Shown in pieces: positions 35,026-46,243 of a stretch of DNA of 64,000 nucleotides (its first letter is position 1; every line of letters starts with the position of its first letter). The stretch is from the NCBI GenBank assembly GCA_003583745.1, contig QXPY01000006.1, positions 186,001 to 250,000 on the forward strand, read 5' to 3'. A program made the translations under genes and the position numbers. This stretch comes from Rhodocyclales bacterium GT-UBC. Lineage in GTDB: Bacteria; Pseudomonadota; Gammaproteobacteria; Burkholderiales; Rhodocyclaceae. The notes beneath the pieces were generated by a model. The model was not told where the DNA came from, ran no database searches, and saw only the letters and a program-made list of their open reading frames with translations.

Positions 35026-35663
35026 AGACGGACGATCTCATTTCCATGCTGGCAGCGGGCGACAGTCGCCTGGCCGGTCCGCCGCCCGGACGGCGCTACG
35101 CCATGGCTTGCAGCCTCGGGGCGCTGGCGGCCGGGCTGATGATGCTGGCGCTCCTGCAGCCTCGTCACGATCTGCTGCAGGCCATCTTCCTGCCGATGTT
35201 CTGGGTCAAGGTCGGCTTCGTTCTCAGTCTGGCCGGGGCCAGCCTGTTTGCCGTCCTGCGCCTGTCGCGGCCTGGCGCTCGCCTGGACGGCATCGCATCG
35301 CTGCTCGCCGTTCCGGTTCTGGCGATCTGGGGCCTTGCCGCCTATGCCCTGATCGACAGTGCGCCCGCCGAGCGTGCCCGCCTGTTCTTCGGCGATACCT
35401 GGACGGTCTGCCCCTTCCTGATCGCGTTGCTCTCGGTGCCGGTTTATTTCGCCGTCTTCAAGGTCATGCAGGGCATGGCACCAACCCGGCCCCGCCTGGC
35501 CGGCTTTGCCTCCGGACTGCTGGCCGGCGCGATTGCTGCCGCGGTCTATTGTCTGCACTGCCCGGAAATGGGCGCGCCCTTCATCGGCTTTTGGTATCTG
35601 CTCGGCATGCTTGCGCCGGCATTGTTCGGCGCCTGGCAAGGGCATTCGCGTTTGCGCTGGTGA
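35022..35663 (+). CDS. nrsF: NrsF-family anti-sigma factor (DUF1109)
   Basis: A 213-residue protein with six membrane helices after a short cytoplasmic start ([14 protein letters not shown]). DUF1109/NrsF proteins hold SigF inactive in the inner membrane and release it on stress; two cysteines implicated in Caulobacter have likely counterparts in [10 protein letters not shown] and [13 protein letters not shown]. It overlaps sigF by four bases (ATGA), a sign of coupled sigma and anti-sigma synthesis. Confidence 0.88.
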   Translation: MKTDDLISMLAAGDSRLAGPPPGRRYAMACSLGALAAGLMMLALLQPRHDLLQAIFLPMFWVKVGFVLSLAGASLFAVLRLSRPGARLDGIASLLAVPVLAIWGLAAYALIDSAPAERARLFFGDTWTVCPFLIALLSVPVYFAVFKVMQGMAPTRPRLAGFASGLLAGAIAAAVYCLHCPEMGAPFIGFWYLLGMLAPALFGAWQGHSRLRW

Positions 35664-35715
35664 GGTTTGAACACCGCTAACGCGGCAGGTGGTACATCCC
35701 GAAAATTGGATTGTG

Positions 35716-36519
35716 TTATTGGCGCTTCTTCATCATCAAGACGCCGGTTCCCATGGAGACATCGACGCGACTCAGGAAACTCATGCCGATGAGCGGGGTT
35801 CCGGTGATGCCTACCGTCACCTTTACGTTGCGTAACTTGACACCTGCGACGTCGACTTGAGGAACGGTAACGGTGGTTGTGGTGATATTCCCGGCGGCGG
35901 TTGCCGACATGCCGGCTTTGCCGTTGGACGCATTGATTCCCAGTTTTTTGGCCGTTTCCAGACTCATTGCAATGGTAGAGGCTCCGGTATCAATCAAACC
36001 TTCGACGGTGTGACCATTGATCGTGAGTGGGGCAAAGTAGTGCTCTCCCTTGTTGGCATTGGCATACAGAACGGCGACGCGGTTCTCGTTTGCGTCGCCA
36101 TCGAAGCAAGCCGGCCCTGAACACTCCGGGCCCGAGAGCATTGCCGTTAACGTCTTGTCGCGCTCCATCCACTCCTTGGCAGTTACATCGCCTGCCGCCG
36201 CTGCCTTTTCATACCAATAGCGCGCCAGGGGGCTGCACGATGTAACGAGATAAGCTGTTTCGTAAGAAACGGCAAGGCTACGTTGAGCCTGGGGATTCCC
36301 GTTCTTTGCCGCTTTTTGGATGGATAGGAATGCTCGGGTCGGCTTTTTCAGCGGCACTTCGTTCCGATAGTCGCTTTCGGAGAAATACAGGTTTTCGCAG
36401 TCAGCACCAAAGGCGGCGCCAATCCCGGCCAGAGCAAAGCAGGTTGCCGAGATGAGCGAGCGGTAGCGATTGTCGGAGTGCGTCACGTTATGTTCCAGCC
36501 AGGGCCTGTTGTTGATCAT
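35716..36519 (-). CDS. exported clan AA aspartyl protease with Sel1-like N-terminal part
   Basis: A 267-residue protein. A signal-like helix (LISATCFALAGIGAAFGA) is followed by a Sel1-type repeat region (AAKNGNPQAQRSLAVSYE, ARYWYEKAAAAGD). The C-terminal half is a retropepsin-like domain with the active-site motif GLIDTGASTIAMS and the flap-side GTPLIGMSFLSRVDV, as in the bacterial TIGR02281-type family. One motif per chain implies a dimer. Substrate is not known. An alternative GTG at 36486 would shorten the N terminus before the signal. Confidence 0.82.
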   Translation of the reverse strand: MINNRPWLEHNVTHSDNRYRSLISATCFALAGIGAAFGADCENLYFSESDYRNEVPLKKPTRAFLSIQKAAKNGNPQAQRSLAVSYETAYLVTSCSPLARYWYEKAAAAGDVTAKEWMERDKTLTAMLSGPECSGPACFDGDANENRVAVLYANANKGEHYFAPLTINGHTVEGLIDTGASTIAMSLETAKKLGINASNGKAGMSATAAGNITTTTVTVPQVDVAGVKLRNVKVTVGITGTPLIGMSFLSRVDVSMGTGVLMMKKRQ

Positions 36520-36740
36520 GCAATCCGGGCATTTTCCCTCTTTTACCCGCCTTGCTGGAATATGACCAAGGTCGTAGCTGTCAGCTTGTCATCCTCGGGG
36601 CAAAAGGAATGCGTCGTACTGGTTGAATGCGGAAACAGGGCAGGGCAAGGTAAGCGCTTTGACGGCCGATGGAAGCTTCGATGCCGGTTTGGATCGGCTT
36701 GAATTCGAGTTCCCCACTGACGGGGCCTGTCGATCGAGGC

Positions 36741-36774
36741 AAACAGAAGGCCGCCCGCAGGCGGCCTTCTGTTT
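36741..36774. terminator. perfect 15-base hairpin terminator after metQ
   Basis: AAACAGAAGGCCGCC (36741-36755), loop CGCA, GGCGGCCTTCTGTTT (36760-36774). On the minus strand it follows the metQ stop by 15 bases and ends in a T-rich tract. Confidence 0.85.
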
Positions 36775-36789
36775 GCTGCGCAGTCCTGC

Positions 36790-37590
36790 TTACTGAAGGT
36801 AAGCCGGGCGGGAATAGCCCTGGAAGTGCTTGTCGAGCACGGCCTTGTATTCCGGCGACTTGAAGGCGGCGACGATGTCCTGGGTCCAGGCTTTGTTCTG
36901 GTCTTCGGTCTTGACGGCGACGACGTTCAGGTAATGGTCAGGGGTCTTTTCCAGCGAAATGGCTTCAGTCAGCTTGAGGCCGGAGGCGATGGCGAAGTTG
37001 CCCGGTACGACGACCAGGGCGGCATCATCCAGCGTGCGCGGCAGCTGGGCGGCTTCGATCGGGGTCAGCTGCAGCTTGCGCGGGTTCTCGGCAACGTCCT
37101 TCTCGGTCGCCTTGAGGGCGTCGATGCCGGCCTTGACCTTGATCAGGCCGTTCTGCTCCAGGAAGTGCAGGGCGCGGGCCAGGTTGGACGGGTCGTTGGG
37201 CAGCGTGACACGCTCGCCACCCTTCAGATCGTTGAGATTCTTGACCTTCTTCGAGTACAGACCCATCGGGGCGACCGGCACCTTGACCACGTCGGTCAGG
37301 TTGAGGCCCTTGTCGGCCGAGAATTTCTTCAGGTAGATGACGTGCTGGAAGACGTTGGCGTCGAGCGAGCCCTGGGCCAGTGCCAGGTTCGGCTGGACGT
37401 AGTCGTTGAATTCGACCAGCTTGACGGTGTAACCCTTCTTTTCGAGGATGGGCTTGATACCCAGCTTGACCTGGTCGAAGTTGGGGCCGGCGGTGGCGCC
37501 GATGGTCAGGGCCTTCTTTTCCTGGGCGGTGGCGCCGCTGACCAGGCCGAGGGCGAGGCTGGCGATGAGCAGGGAACGGATCAATTTCAT
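36790..37590 (-). CDS. metQ: methionine ABC transporter binding protein MetQ (second paralogue)
   Basis: A 266-residue MetQ/NlpA protein, signal peptide ending SGATAQ, with IGATAGPNFDQVKLGIKPILEKKGY and the same LPNDPSNLARALHFLEQ as its paralogue at 27.8 kb; most residues are shared. It is the third gene of metN-metI-metQ and should bind D/L-methionine in the periplasm. Confidence 0.95.
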   Translation of the reverse strand: MKLIRSLLIASLALGLVSGATAQEKKALTIGATAGPNFDQVKLGIKPILEKKGYTVKLVEFNDYVQPNLALAQGSLDANVFQHVIYLKKFSADKGLNLTDVVKVPVAPMGLYSKKVKNLNDLKGGERVTLPNDPSNLARALHFLEQNGLIKVKAGIDALKATEKDVAENPRKLQLTPIEAAQLPRTLDDAALVVVPGNFAIASGLKLTEAISLEKTPDHYLNVVAVKTEDQNKAWTQDIVAAFKSPEYKAVLDKHFQGYSRPAYLQ

Positions 37591-37621
37591 GGTGTCGGGG
37601 ACTCCGTGGGTGGAAATGGGT

Positions 37622-38299
37622 TTAACGCTTGTCGACGCGGCGGGCGAGCCACTGGCCGAAGAATTGGATGCTCTGGACGAGGACGACGAGCAGCACGATG
37701 GTGATCAGCATGACGTCGGTCTGGAAACGGTAATAGCCGTAGCGGATCGCCAGATCGCCGATGCCGCCGCCGCCCACCACGCCGGCCACGGCGGAGTAGG
37801 AGAGAAAGCTGACAGCGGTGATGGTGACGGCGAGGATCAGGCCGGAGCGGGCTTCGACCAGCAAGACCTGGGTGACGATCTGCATGGGGGAAGCCCCCAT
37901 TGCTTCGGCTGCTTCGATGACACCGCGCGGCACGTCGCGCAGGGTCTGCTCGATGATGCGGGCGAAGTAGAAGATGGCGGCCAGCGACAGCGGCACGCTG
38001 GCGGCCAGCGGCCCGATCGAGGTGCCGACGATGTGGCGGGTGAAGGGCGAGACGGCGACCAGCAGGATGATGAAGGGGAAGGAGCGGAAAACGTTGATGA
38101 AACCGTTCGCCACCAGGTTAAAGCGGCGATAGCGGCCGAGTACCTGGCCGCTGCTGGTCAGGAAGACCAGGATGCCGAGGGCGCCGCCGATGATCACTGC
38201 GGCAGTCAGGCAGATGAGCATCATCAGGCCGGTTTCGCCGGCCGCCTTGCCGATTTCCGGCAGCAGTTCGATGAAAGTGTCGAGGATGGAATCAAACAT
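37622..38299 (-). CDS. metI: methionine ABC transporter permease MetI
   Basis: A 225-residue permease with about five helices and coupling loop EAAEAMGASPMQIVTQVLLVEA. GYYRFQTDVMLITIVLLVVLVQSIQF is typical of the MetI C terminus. It overlaps metN by eight bases and is 31 bases upstream of metQ. Confidence 0.95.
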   Translation of the reverse strand: MFDSILDTFIELLPEIGKAAGETGLMMLICLTAAVIIGGALGILVFLTSSGQVLGRYRRFNLVANGFINVFRSFPFIILLVAVSPFTRHIVGTSIGPLAASVPLSLAAIFYFARIIEQTLRDVPRGVIEAAEAMGASPMQIVTQVLLVEARSGLILAVTITAVSFLSYSAVAGVVGGGGIGDLAIRYGYYRFQTDVMLITIVLLVVLVQSIQFFGQWLARRVDKR

Positions 38300-39119
38300 T
38301 GGGCACCTCTTCCAGATGGCTGCCGGCGGTCTCGGGGAGTTCCGGGCTGGCGCCGCCTTCGCCGAATTCGCGTAGCCATTGGGCCAACTGCGATTCCGGC
38401 GGGATCCGGCCGTTGTCGATATTCAGGCGTTCGACGATGCGGCCGGCTTCCATCACCGAGACGCGATGGCACAGGCGGCGGATGACGCCCATTTCGTGAC
38501 TGACCAGCAGGATGGTCACGCCGAGCCGGCGATTGACGTCGGCCAGCACTTCGAGCAGCGATTGGGTGGTGCGCGGGTCGAGTGCCGAGGTCGGTTCGTC
38601 GGCGAGCAGGACATGCGGTTCCGGCGCCAGGGCGCGGGCGATGGCGACGCGCTGCTTCTGGCCACCGGAGAGCTGGGCCGGGTAGGCATCGGACTTTTCG
38701 GAAAGGCCGACGAATTCGAGGCAGGTCTTTACCCGCTCGGCGATCCGCGCTTCGTCGGCGCCGCCGATGCGCAGCGGGAAGGCGACGTTGTCGGCGACGG
38801 TGCGGTTATGCAGCAGGTTGAAGTGCTGGAAGATCATGCCGATCCGCTGGCGGGCGGCGCGCAGCGCCTGCGGGCTCATCGTCATCAGGTCTTCGCCATG
38901 GACGATGACCTGGCCGCTGTCCGGCCGTTCCAGCAGATTGGCCAGGCGCAGCAGGGTCGATTTGCCGGCGCCGGAAAAGCCGATGATGCCGTGGATTTCG
39001 CCCGGCGCGACATCGAGGTCGGTGGCTTGCACCCCGACCTGCAGACCATCCGGCGTACGGAAGCTTTTGCTGACACCGCGCAGCGCGATGGCCGGGATGT
39101 CTTGTTGTTGAGTTGTCAT
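38292..39119 (-). CDS. metN: methionine ABC transporter ATPase MetN
   Basis: A 275-residue ATPase: Walker [10 protein letters not shown], signature [15 protein letters not shown], Walker [14 protein letters not shown] and His switch in [14 protein letters not shown]. It is shorter than E. coli MetN (343 residues): the C-terminal regulatory ACT-like domain that senses methionine is missing or much reduced, the chain ending soon after the ATPase core. Transinhibition by methionine may therefore be absent. Confidence 0.93.
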   Translation of the reverse strand: MTTQQQDIPAIALRGVSKSFRTPDGLQVGVQATDLDVAPGEIHGIIGFSGAGKSTLLRLANLLERPDSGQVIVHGEDLMTMSPQALRAARQRIGMIFQHFNLLHNRTVADNVAFPLRIGGADEARIAERVKTCLEFVGLSEKSDAYPAQLSGGQKQRVAIARALAPEPHVLLADEPTSALDPRTTQSLLEVLADVNRRLGVTILLVSHEMGVIRRLCHRVSVMEAGRIVERLNIDNGRIPPESQLAQWLREFGEGGASPELPETAGSHLEEVPNV

Positions 39120-39511
39120 TATGGGAAAAACGCTGTTCTGTTCGAAGTGTGGCGCTCGGGCGGCGATGTGCTGCCGTGCCGTAGACGCTGGCTGGCCGGG
39201 TCGGTTCCTTGCCGGCGGTCGCTACCGGGTCTAGCTAGCCCCGGAAACGCGTAAAGGCGGAACTTTAACGGCCGGACAACGCGATGGCAACCCGGACGGG
39301 CTGATGGATTTCCCTGAATCGGCAAATCCTGCTCAAGCCAGGCAGGCAATTTAACCGAGGCCGGGCGGGGCGTGAAATAACGAATATCTCTTTTCTTATT
39401 CCGCAACGATTTGTTTTTTGTTCCGCTTATATCCAAATCCGAATTTATTCGTTTTCCGGACCCGGTGCGGTCAACAGAATGGCGCCGTCTTTTACCCCTC
39501 AATGGATAGCC
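39120..39511. promoter_or_regulatory. divergent metN / sulfonate-binding protein gene region
   Basis: A 392-base gap with an AT-rich half (39370-39455) close to the plus-strand gene. GCTTATATCC followed by GAATTTATTC at 39425-39451, 87 bases before the start codon, loosely resembles the sulfur-locus element seen elsewhere in the window. No open reading frame is convincing. Confidence 0.4.
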
Positions 39512-40468
39512 ATGAACAAACTCAACAAGATTCTCCGCGCCCTGTTGCTGGCCGGTGCCGGCCTTCTGCTCAACAGCGCCGTCCAGGCCGCCGACCCCGT
39601 CGTCCTGCGCATCGGCGACCAGAACTACTACAACATCCGCGCCTCGGTCGAACTGTCCAAGGCGCTTGAAGGCGCCCCCTACAAGGTCGAATGGGCGCCG
39701 TTCCAGGCAGCTGCACCGCTGGCTGAGGCACTCGAAGCGGGGGCTATCGACATCGGTTTCCTCGGCGACTCCGGTTTCCTGTTCCTGGCTGCAAAAAGCC
39801 CGAATGCCAAACTGATCGGCATCACCCGCCAGAACCCCAAGACGGTCGCCTTGCTGGTACCGAAAAACTCCTCCGCGAAAACGATTGCCGACCTGAAGGG
39901 CAAGAAGGTCGCCTACTGGCCGGGGGCATGGAGCCAGCAACTGACTCTGGGCGCGCTCGACAAGGCCGGCCTGCCAGCCAATCACGTCGATTTCGTCAAG
40001 CTGATGCCGCTTGATGCCGCCAATGCCCTTCCGGGTGGCAGCATCGATGCATTCCCAGTCTGGGAGCCATACATCTCGCAGCAAGTACTGAAGAACGGTG
40101 CCCGAGTGTTGTTCACCGCCGAAGGCATCATTCCGGCGCAGAGCGCGATTGCCGCCAATGCCGCTTCGGTGGCCAGCAAGCATGCCGCCATCGAGGACTT
40201 CCTGGGGCGCCTGAAAAAAGCCCGCGCCTGGGTTGAAGCCAACATTGATACCTATGCCGATGCGTGGGCCACCCGTGCTGCGCTCGATCGCGACGTTTCC
40301 CGCCACTGGCTGGGGCAGGCCAAGCTGACCGTTTTGCCGGTCGATGCCAAGGCCACCGCCGACCTGCAGGTGACGGCCGATTTCCTGGTCAAGGAAAAGG
40401 TCTTGCCGACCGCGCTCGATGTCAAGAAGGTGGTCGATACCTCGTTCAGCAGCGTACTGGCCCGCTAA
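39512..40468 (+). CDS. ABC transporter binding protein, sulfonate/nitrate/taurine type
   Basis: A 318-residue periplasmic binding protein with signal peptide (ends NSAVQA). The SsuA-like fold is seen in VVLRIGDQNYYNIRASVELSKAL, EAGAIDIGFLGDSGFLFLAA and FPVWEPYISQQVL. The lack of neighbouring permease and ATPase genes suggests it feeds a transporter encoded elsewhere, perhaps the ssuCB genes at 12.6 kb. It is only distantly related to the SsuA at 42.2 kb, so the ligand may differ. Confidence 0.85.
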   Translation: MNKLNKILRALLLAGAGLLLNSAVQAADPVVLRIGDQNYYNIRASVELSKALEGAPYKVEWAPFQAAAPLAEALEAGAIDIGFLGDSGFLFLAAKSPNAKLIGITRQNPKTVALLVPKNSSAKTIADLKGKKVAYWPGAWSQQLTLGALDKAGLPANHVDFVKLMPLDAANALPGGSIDAFPVWEPYISQQVLKNGARVLFTAEGIIPAQSAIAANAASVASKHAAIEDFLGRLKKARAWVEANIDTYADAWATRAALDRDVSRHWLGQAKLTVLPVDAKATADLQVTADFLVKEKVLPTALDVKKVVDTSFSSVLAR

Positions 40469-40510
40469 AAAACGACGACAACGGCCAGGTTGCCGCTGTC
40501 GGGGTGTCGC

Positions 40511-40987
40511 TTATTTTCGCCACTTTGCCCAGGGGTCGTCGCCCGCATCGCCCGATGGGGCTGAGCGGGCGTCGCCTGGGCGACGTCCCGATGGGCGTTC
40601 GCTTTTTCGCTGGTCGTGCAGTGCGGCTTTGCGGGCGCGCTTTTCTTGCAGGCGCTCGGCATCTTCCAGGCTCAGCTCGGCAGGCCTGCCGGGAACCTGG
40701 TCGGGCGGAATGATGCGGTCCCGCGGTGGCAGCTCGAATTGTTCTGCCGAAGCCCGGGGCAGGCTCTTGAACTGGTACAGATAGAATGCTTCCACCCTTT
40801 CCCTTGCCCAATCGGTTTTCTTCAGGAATTTGACGGCGGAATCGATGCTCGCCTTCTGGTTGAAGCAATTGATCCGCAAATAGGCGTAGAGCAACGCGTA
40901 GCCGTAGTGCTCGACGATTTCCGTCAAAAGCTGCTTCAAGCTGACGCCATGCAGGGGGTTGTTCTTGTAATCGATTTCAGTAGTCAT
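40511..40987 (-). CDS. VF530 (DUF2132) family protein
   Basis: A 158-residue protein whose first 75 residues match the VF530 DNA-binding-like domain: [45 protein letters not shown] and VEAFYLYQ. The C-terminal half is a charged, low-complexity extension rich in Arg, Asp and Ser that the core family lacks. Function is unknown; DNA binding has been proposed for the fold. It converges on the preceding binding-protein gene. Confidence 0.82.
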   Translation of the reverse strand: MTTEIDYKNNPLHGVSLKQLLTEIVEHYGYALLYAYLRINCFNQKASIDSAVKFLKKTDWARERVEAFYLYQFKSLPRASAEQFELPPRDRIIPPDQVPGRPAELSLEDAERLQEKRARKAALHDQRKSERPSGRRPGDARSAPSGDAGDDPWAKWRK

Positions 40988-41229
40988 GGCTTTGTCCGCA
41001 TTTGCTTCAGGCGGGCATTGTAACGGTCGAGCGCTTCGATCGTTGCCTTGGCGTACTTGCTTTTATCGGTTTTTCTCGGCAATCGACGCTATTCGTCCGT
41101 CGCATCAAGCCGCTGGCAGCATCATTGCCGTCAATCGCTGCGGGGGCAGTCGAATTTGCCGTGATGGTTGCCGGTTTCTCGGCAAACCGGCCTGCCATTC
41201 TCTGACATCCTGGTGAGTGGCGATCAAGG

Positions 41230-41250
41230 GCCGACCCTTTTGAGGTCGGC
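41230..41250 (-). terminator. hairpin after the tauD-like gene
   Basis: GCCGACC and GGTCGGC flank a seven-base loop eleven bases beyond the dioxygenase stop on the minus strand. A T run is missing. Confidence 0.5.
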
Positions 41251-41260
41251 ATGTGCAGCC

Positions 41261-42175
41261 TCAGGCCTTCTGTGGTCCGTGGCCGATGAAGGCCGAGACC
41301 CGTTCGCCCCAGCGTTCGAAGGGGTAGTAGTCCCAGATGGCGTGGTGCTGCGTCGCCCAGTTGTCCCAGAAAACCAGACTGTTCGGCGTCCAGCGCACCT
41401 GGGTCTGGAAGGAGAGATGCTTCTCGATGTGGCGGAAGAGCAGTTGCAGCAGCGCATCGCTTTCGGCACGGGTAAGTTGCACGATATGGGAAGTGAAGGC
41501 GGCGTTGACGAAAAGGAATTTGCGACCGGTCAGCGGATGGTGGGCGACAACCGGGTGTTCGCTGGCCGGGAAGCTCTCGCCGGCGGGCGGTTCGGCGCCG
41601 TAGCCGTTGGTCCAGGCCTGCTTGCCGTCGTGGATGGCGGTCAGGCCGTCGAGCAAGCTCTTGAGCGGAGTGGAAAGCGACTCGTAGGCCAGGTAGAGGT
41701 TGGCGAAGGCGGTATTGCCGCCGCCGATTTCCGGTAGCCGGGTGACGCGCAAGAAGGAGCCCCAGATCGGTTCGGCATCGCAGGACACGTCGCTGTGCCA
41801 GGCATCGCCGGCGGTATAGCGCGAAGTACGGACGGTTTTCCAGGCGAGGATTTCCGGATCCTTGCTGCGTGCCGAGATGGTGTCGTTGCTGGCCAGCGCG
41901 TGGCGATGCAGCGTGCCGAAATGACGGGCGAAGCGCTTGTGCTGTTCGGCGTCGATCTCCTGGTCGCGGAAGACCAGCACCAGGTTTTCCGCGATGGCCT
42001 GGCGGATTTCGCCCAGTTGTTCGGCGCTAATGTCCTGGCGCAGGTCGAGGCCTTCGACTTCGGCGCCCAGTGCCGGCGAAATCGGGGTTACCTTGATGTG
42101 CTTGAAATCGCTGCGTGGGCGGGTGTTCCAGCCCTCGATGGCGATCTTGTCGTTGTAGTCCTGATAGAAGCTCAT
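41261..42175 (-). CDS. tauD: TauD/AtsK-type alpha-ketoglutarate dioxygenase
   Basis: A 304-residue Fe(II)/2-oxoglutarate dioxygenase. The iron ligands appear as AWHSDVSC (H-x-D) and the distal His in WATQHHAIWDYYPFERWGERV, with the following Arg binding 2-oxoglutarate. Family members hydroxylate taurine, other sulfonates or alkyl sulfates so that sulfite or sulfate is released. It lies 28 bases after an ssuA gene in the same direction, so sulfur release from an imported organosulfur compound is likely. Taurine versus sulfate ester cannot be told apart here. Confidence 0.9.
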   Translation of the reverse strand: MSFYQDYNDKIAIEGWNTRPRSDFKHIKVTPISPALGAEVEGLDLRQDISAEQLGEIRQAIAENLVLVFRDQEIDAEQHKRFARHFGTLHRHALASNDTISARSKDPEILAWKTVRTSRYTAGDAWHSDVSCDAEPIWGSFLRVTRLPEIGGGNTAFANLYLAYESLSTPLKSLLDGLTAIHDGKQAWTNGYGAEPPAGESFPASEHPVVAHHPLTGRKFLFVNAAFTSHIVQLTRAESDALLQLLFRHIEKHLSFQTQVRWTPNSLVFWDNWATQHHAIWDYYPFERWGERVSAFIGHGPQKA

Positions 42176-42203
42176 GTTTTTTCCTTGGAAGAGAAGGCGG
42201 GAC

Positions 42204-43160
42204 TTACTTGCCGGCCAGGCTGGCATCCTTGACGCGGATGGGCTTGGGGATCAGCTTGAGTTCGAAGAAGGTATCGCCGAGCTTCTGCTGGGCATCGAGC
42301 ACCGGTTCGCTGATCGGCTTGATGAGGTGGCTGAAGTTGCGCAGCGTCTGTTCGACGACGGCGGTATCGAGACCCTGCAGTGGCGCGATCTTGCTGGCCG
42401 CTGCCTTGTAGTTTTTGGTGATCCAGAGGCCATGCTGTTGCAGCTCGTCGAACAGCTGCTTGATCACTTCGCCCTGTTTGCTGGCGAACTCGCGCTCGGC
42501 GAGGAAGAAGCCGTAGTTGTTCACCACGCCGGTGCCGTCGGCGACGATGCGGGCGCCGATCTGCTGTTGGGCGGCGGCGGTGTAAGGGTCCCAGATCACC
42601 CAGGCATCGACGCTGCCGCGCTCGAAAGCGGCGCGGGCATCGGCTGGCGGAATGAATACGGGCTGGATGTCGGTGTATTTGAGGCCATGCTTTTCGAGCA
42701 GCTTGACCAGCAGGTAATGCACGTTGGAGCCCTTGTTGAGGGCGACTTTCTTGCCCTTGAGGTCGGTGACGGCCTTGATCGGCGAGTCCTTGGGCACGAT
42801 CAGCGCCTCCGCCTTCGGCTCGGCATCCTCATAGCCGACATAGACGAAATTGGCCCCGGCCGCCTGGGCGAAGATCGGCGGCGCCTCGCCGACGTAGCCG
42901 AAGTCGATGGCGCCGACGTTGAGACCTTCCAGCAACTGCGGGCCGGCCGGGAACTCGACCCATTTGACTTCGATGCCCTGCGCGGCCAGGCGTTTGTCGA
43001 GGGTGCCCTCGGCCTTGAGCAGGGTGAGCAGGCTGGCCGACTTCTGGAAGCCGATGCGCAGCAGCTTCGGGTTGTATTCGGCATGGACGGTGGCGGACAG
43101 CGAGATCACCGATAGCCCGAGGGCAATGCCGAGTGCCTTCTTCAAGAATTGACGTTTCAT
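42204..43160 (-). CDS. ssuA: aliphatic sulfonate ABC transporter binding protein SsuA
   Basis: A 318-residue periplasmic binding protein, signal peptide ending SATVHAE. SsuA hallmarks are LRIGFQKSASLLTLLKAEGTL, LNVGAIDFGYVGEAPPIFAQAAG and DAWVIWDPYTAAAQQQIGAR. It heads a two-gene unit with the dioxygenase. The membrane partners are not here; the mop-ssuC-ssuB cluster at 12.4 kb has no binding protein and shares an upstream element with this gene. Confidence 0.93.
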   Translation of the reverse strand: MKRQFLKKALGIALGLSVISLSATVHAEYNPKLLRIGFQKSASLLTLLKAEGTLDKRLAAQGIEVKWVEFPAGPQLLEGLNVGAIDFGYVGEAPPIFAQAAGANFVYVGYEDAEPKAEALIVPKDSPIKAVTDLKGKKVALNKGSNVHYLLVKLLEKHGLKYTDIQPVFIPPADARAAFERGSVDAWVIWDPYTAAAQQQIGARIVADGTGVVNNYGFFLAEREFASKQGEVIKQLFDELQQHGLWITKNYKAAASKIAPLQGLDTAVVEQTLRNFSHLIKPISEPVLDAQQKLGDTFFELKLIPKPIRVKDASLAGK

Positions 43161-43214
43161 GGACTTTCCCTTGCTTGATGGATGGGCAGAGTGTCGATGA
43201 AGCCAAGGCCGCGG

Positions 43215-43243
43215 ATAAATACCTATTCCTTCATTGCTTATGC
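43215..43243 (-). promoter_or_regulatory. candidate CysB/SsuR-type activator site, ssuA promoter
   Basis: On the minus strand GCATAAGC from 43243, then AGGAAT and GTATTTA, matching the mop-ssuCB site at 21 or more positions. It starts 83 bases before the ssuA start codon. Part of a larger dyad TTATGCATAA at its 5' side. Confidence 0.65.
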
Positions 43244-43304
43244 ATAAAGCGGGGCATATCCAGTTGCCTTTTTATTCGTTCTGGCGGCGCCGGGGGCTTG
43301 TTAG

Positions 43305-45928
<2,624 letters not shown>

Positions 45929-45973
45929 GGGCGAGGCGGGCAGGGCGTCGATGCCGCGTCTGATCTGTTAATA

Positions 45974-45995
45974 TACGAACCATATATAAATCGTA
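45974..45995. promoter_or_regulatory. inverted repeat before the ParD-like/map genes
   Basis: TACGA (45974-45978) and TCGTA (45991-45995) flank a 12-base AT-rich spacer, just upstream of the ParD-like gene. Ribbon-helix-helix antitoxins bind such paired sites, so autoregulation is plausible. Confidence 0.4.
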
Positions 45996-46009
45996 CATCG
46001 AGTCCACCT

Positions 46010-46243
46010 ATGGGTATCGTCAAAATTTCAGAGCAGATGCATGAAGCCCTGCGGCGCAGCAGCGGCGCCTTGAGCCGTTCGATCAACGCCCAGGCCGAGC
46101 ATTGGCTGCGCGTCGGCATGCTTTCCGAACTCAATCCTTCGCTCAGCTACAGCGAAATCTGCCACCTGCTGATCAGTTCCGGCGAACTGGAGGCAGAGGC
46201 GGAAACGCCCGCTGCCAGCGTGCATCTGGCCAAGGTGGCGTGA
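46010..46243 (+). CDS. ParD-like ribbon-helix-helix protein
   Basis: A 77-residue protein of the ParD-like family: IVKISEQMHEALRRSSGALSRSINAQAEHWLR shows a short beta strand and two helices, as in ribbon-helix-helix DNA-binding proteins; the C terminus is acidic. No ParE-like toxin gene follows. Instead the stop overlaps the start of a methionine aminopeptidase gene (TGATG). Whether it acts as antitoxin or as plain regulator of the aminopeptidase is unknown. Confidence 0.75.
   Translation: MGIVKISEQMHEALRRSSGALSRSINAQAEHWLRVGMLSELNPSLSYSEICHLLISSGELEAEAETPAASVHLAKVA

Noticed and set aside
39425-39451. Fifth copy of the sulfur-locus element before the 39.5 kb binding protein
   Set aside because: Position fits (87 bases before the start), but the match is loose and off register by one base, so it is mentioned only as a weak candidate.
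46010-46243. Classical ParDE toxin-antitoxin pair
   Set aside because: No ParE-like toxin gene is adjacent; the next gene is a methionine aminopeptidase.
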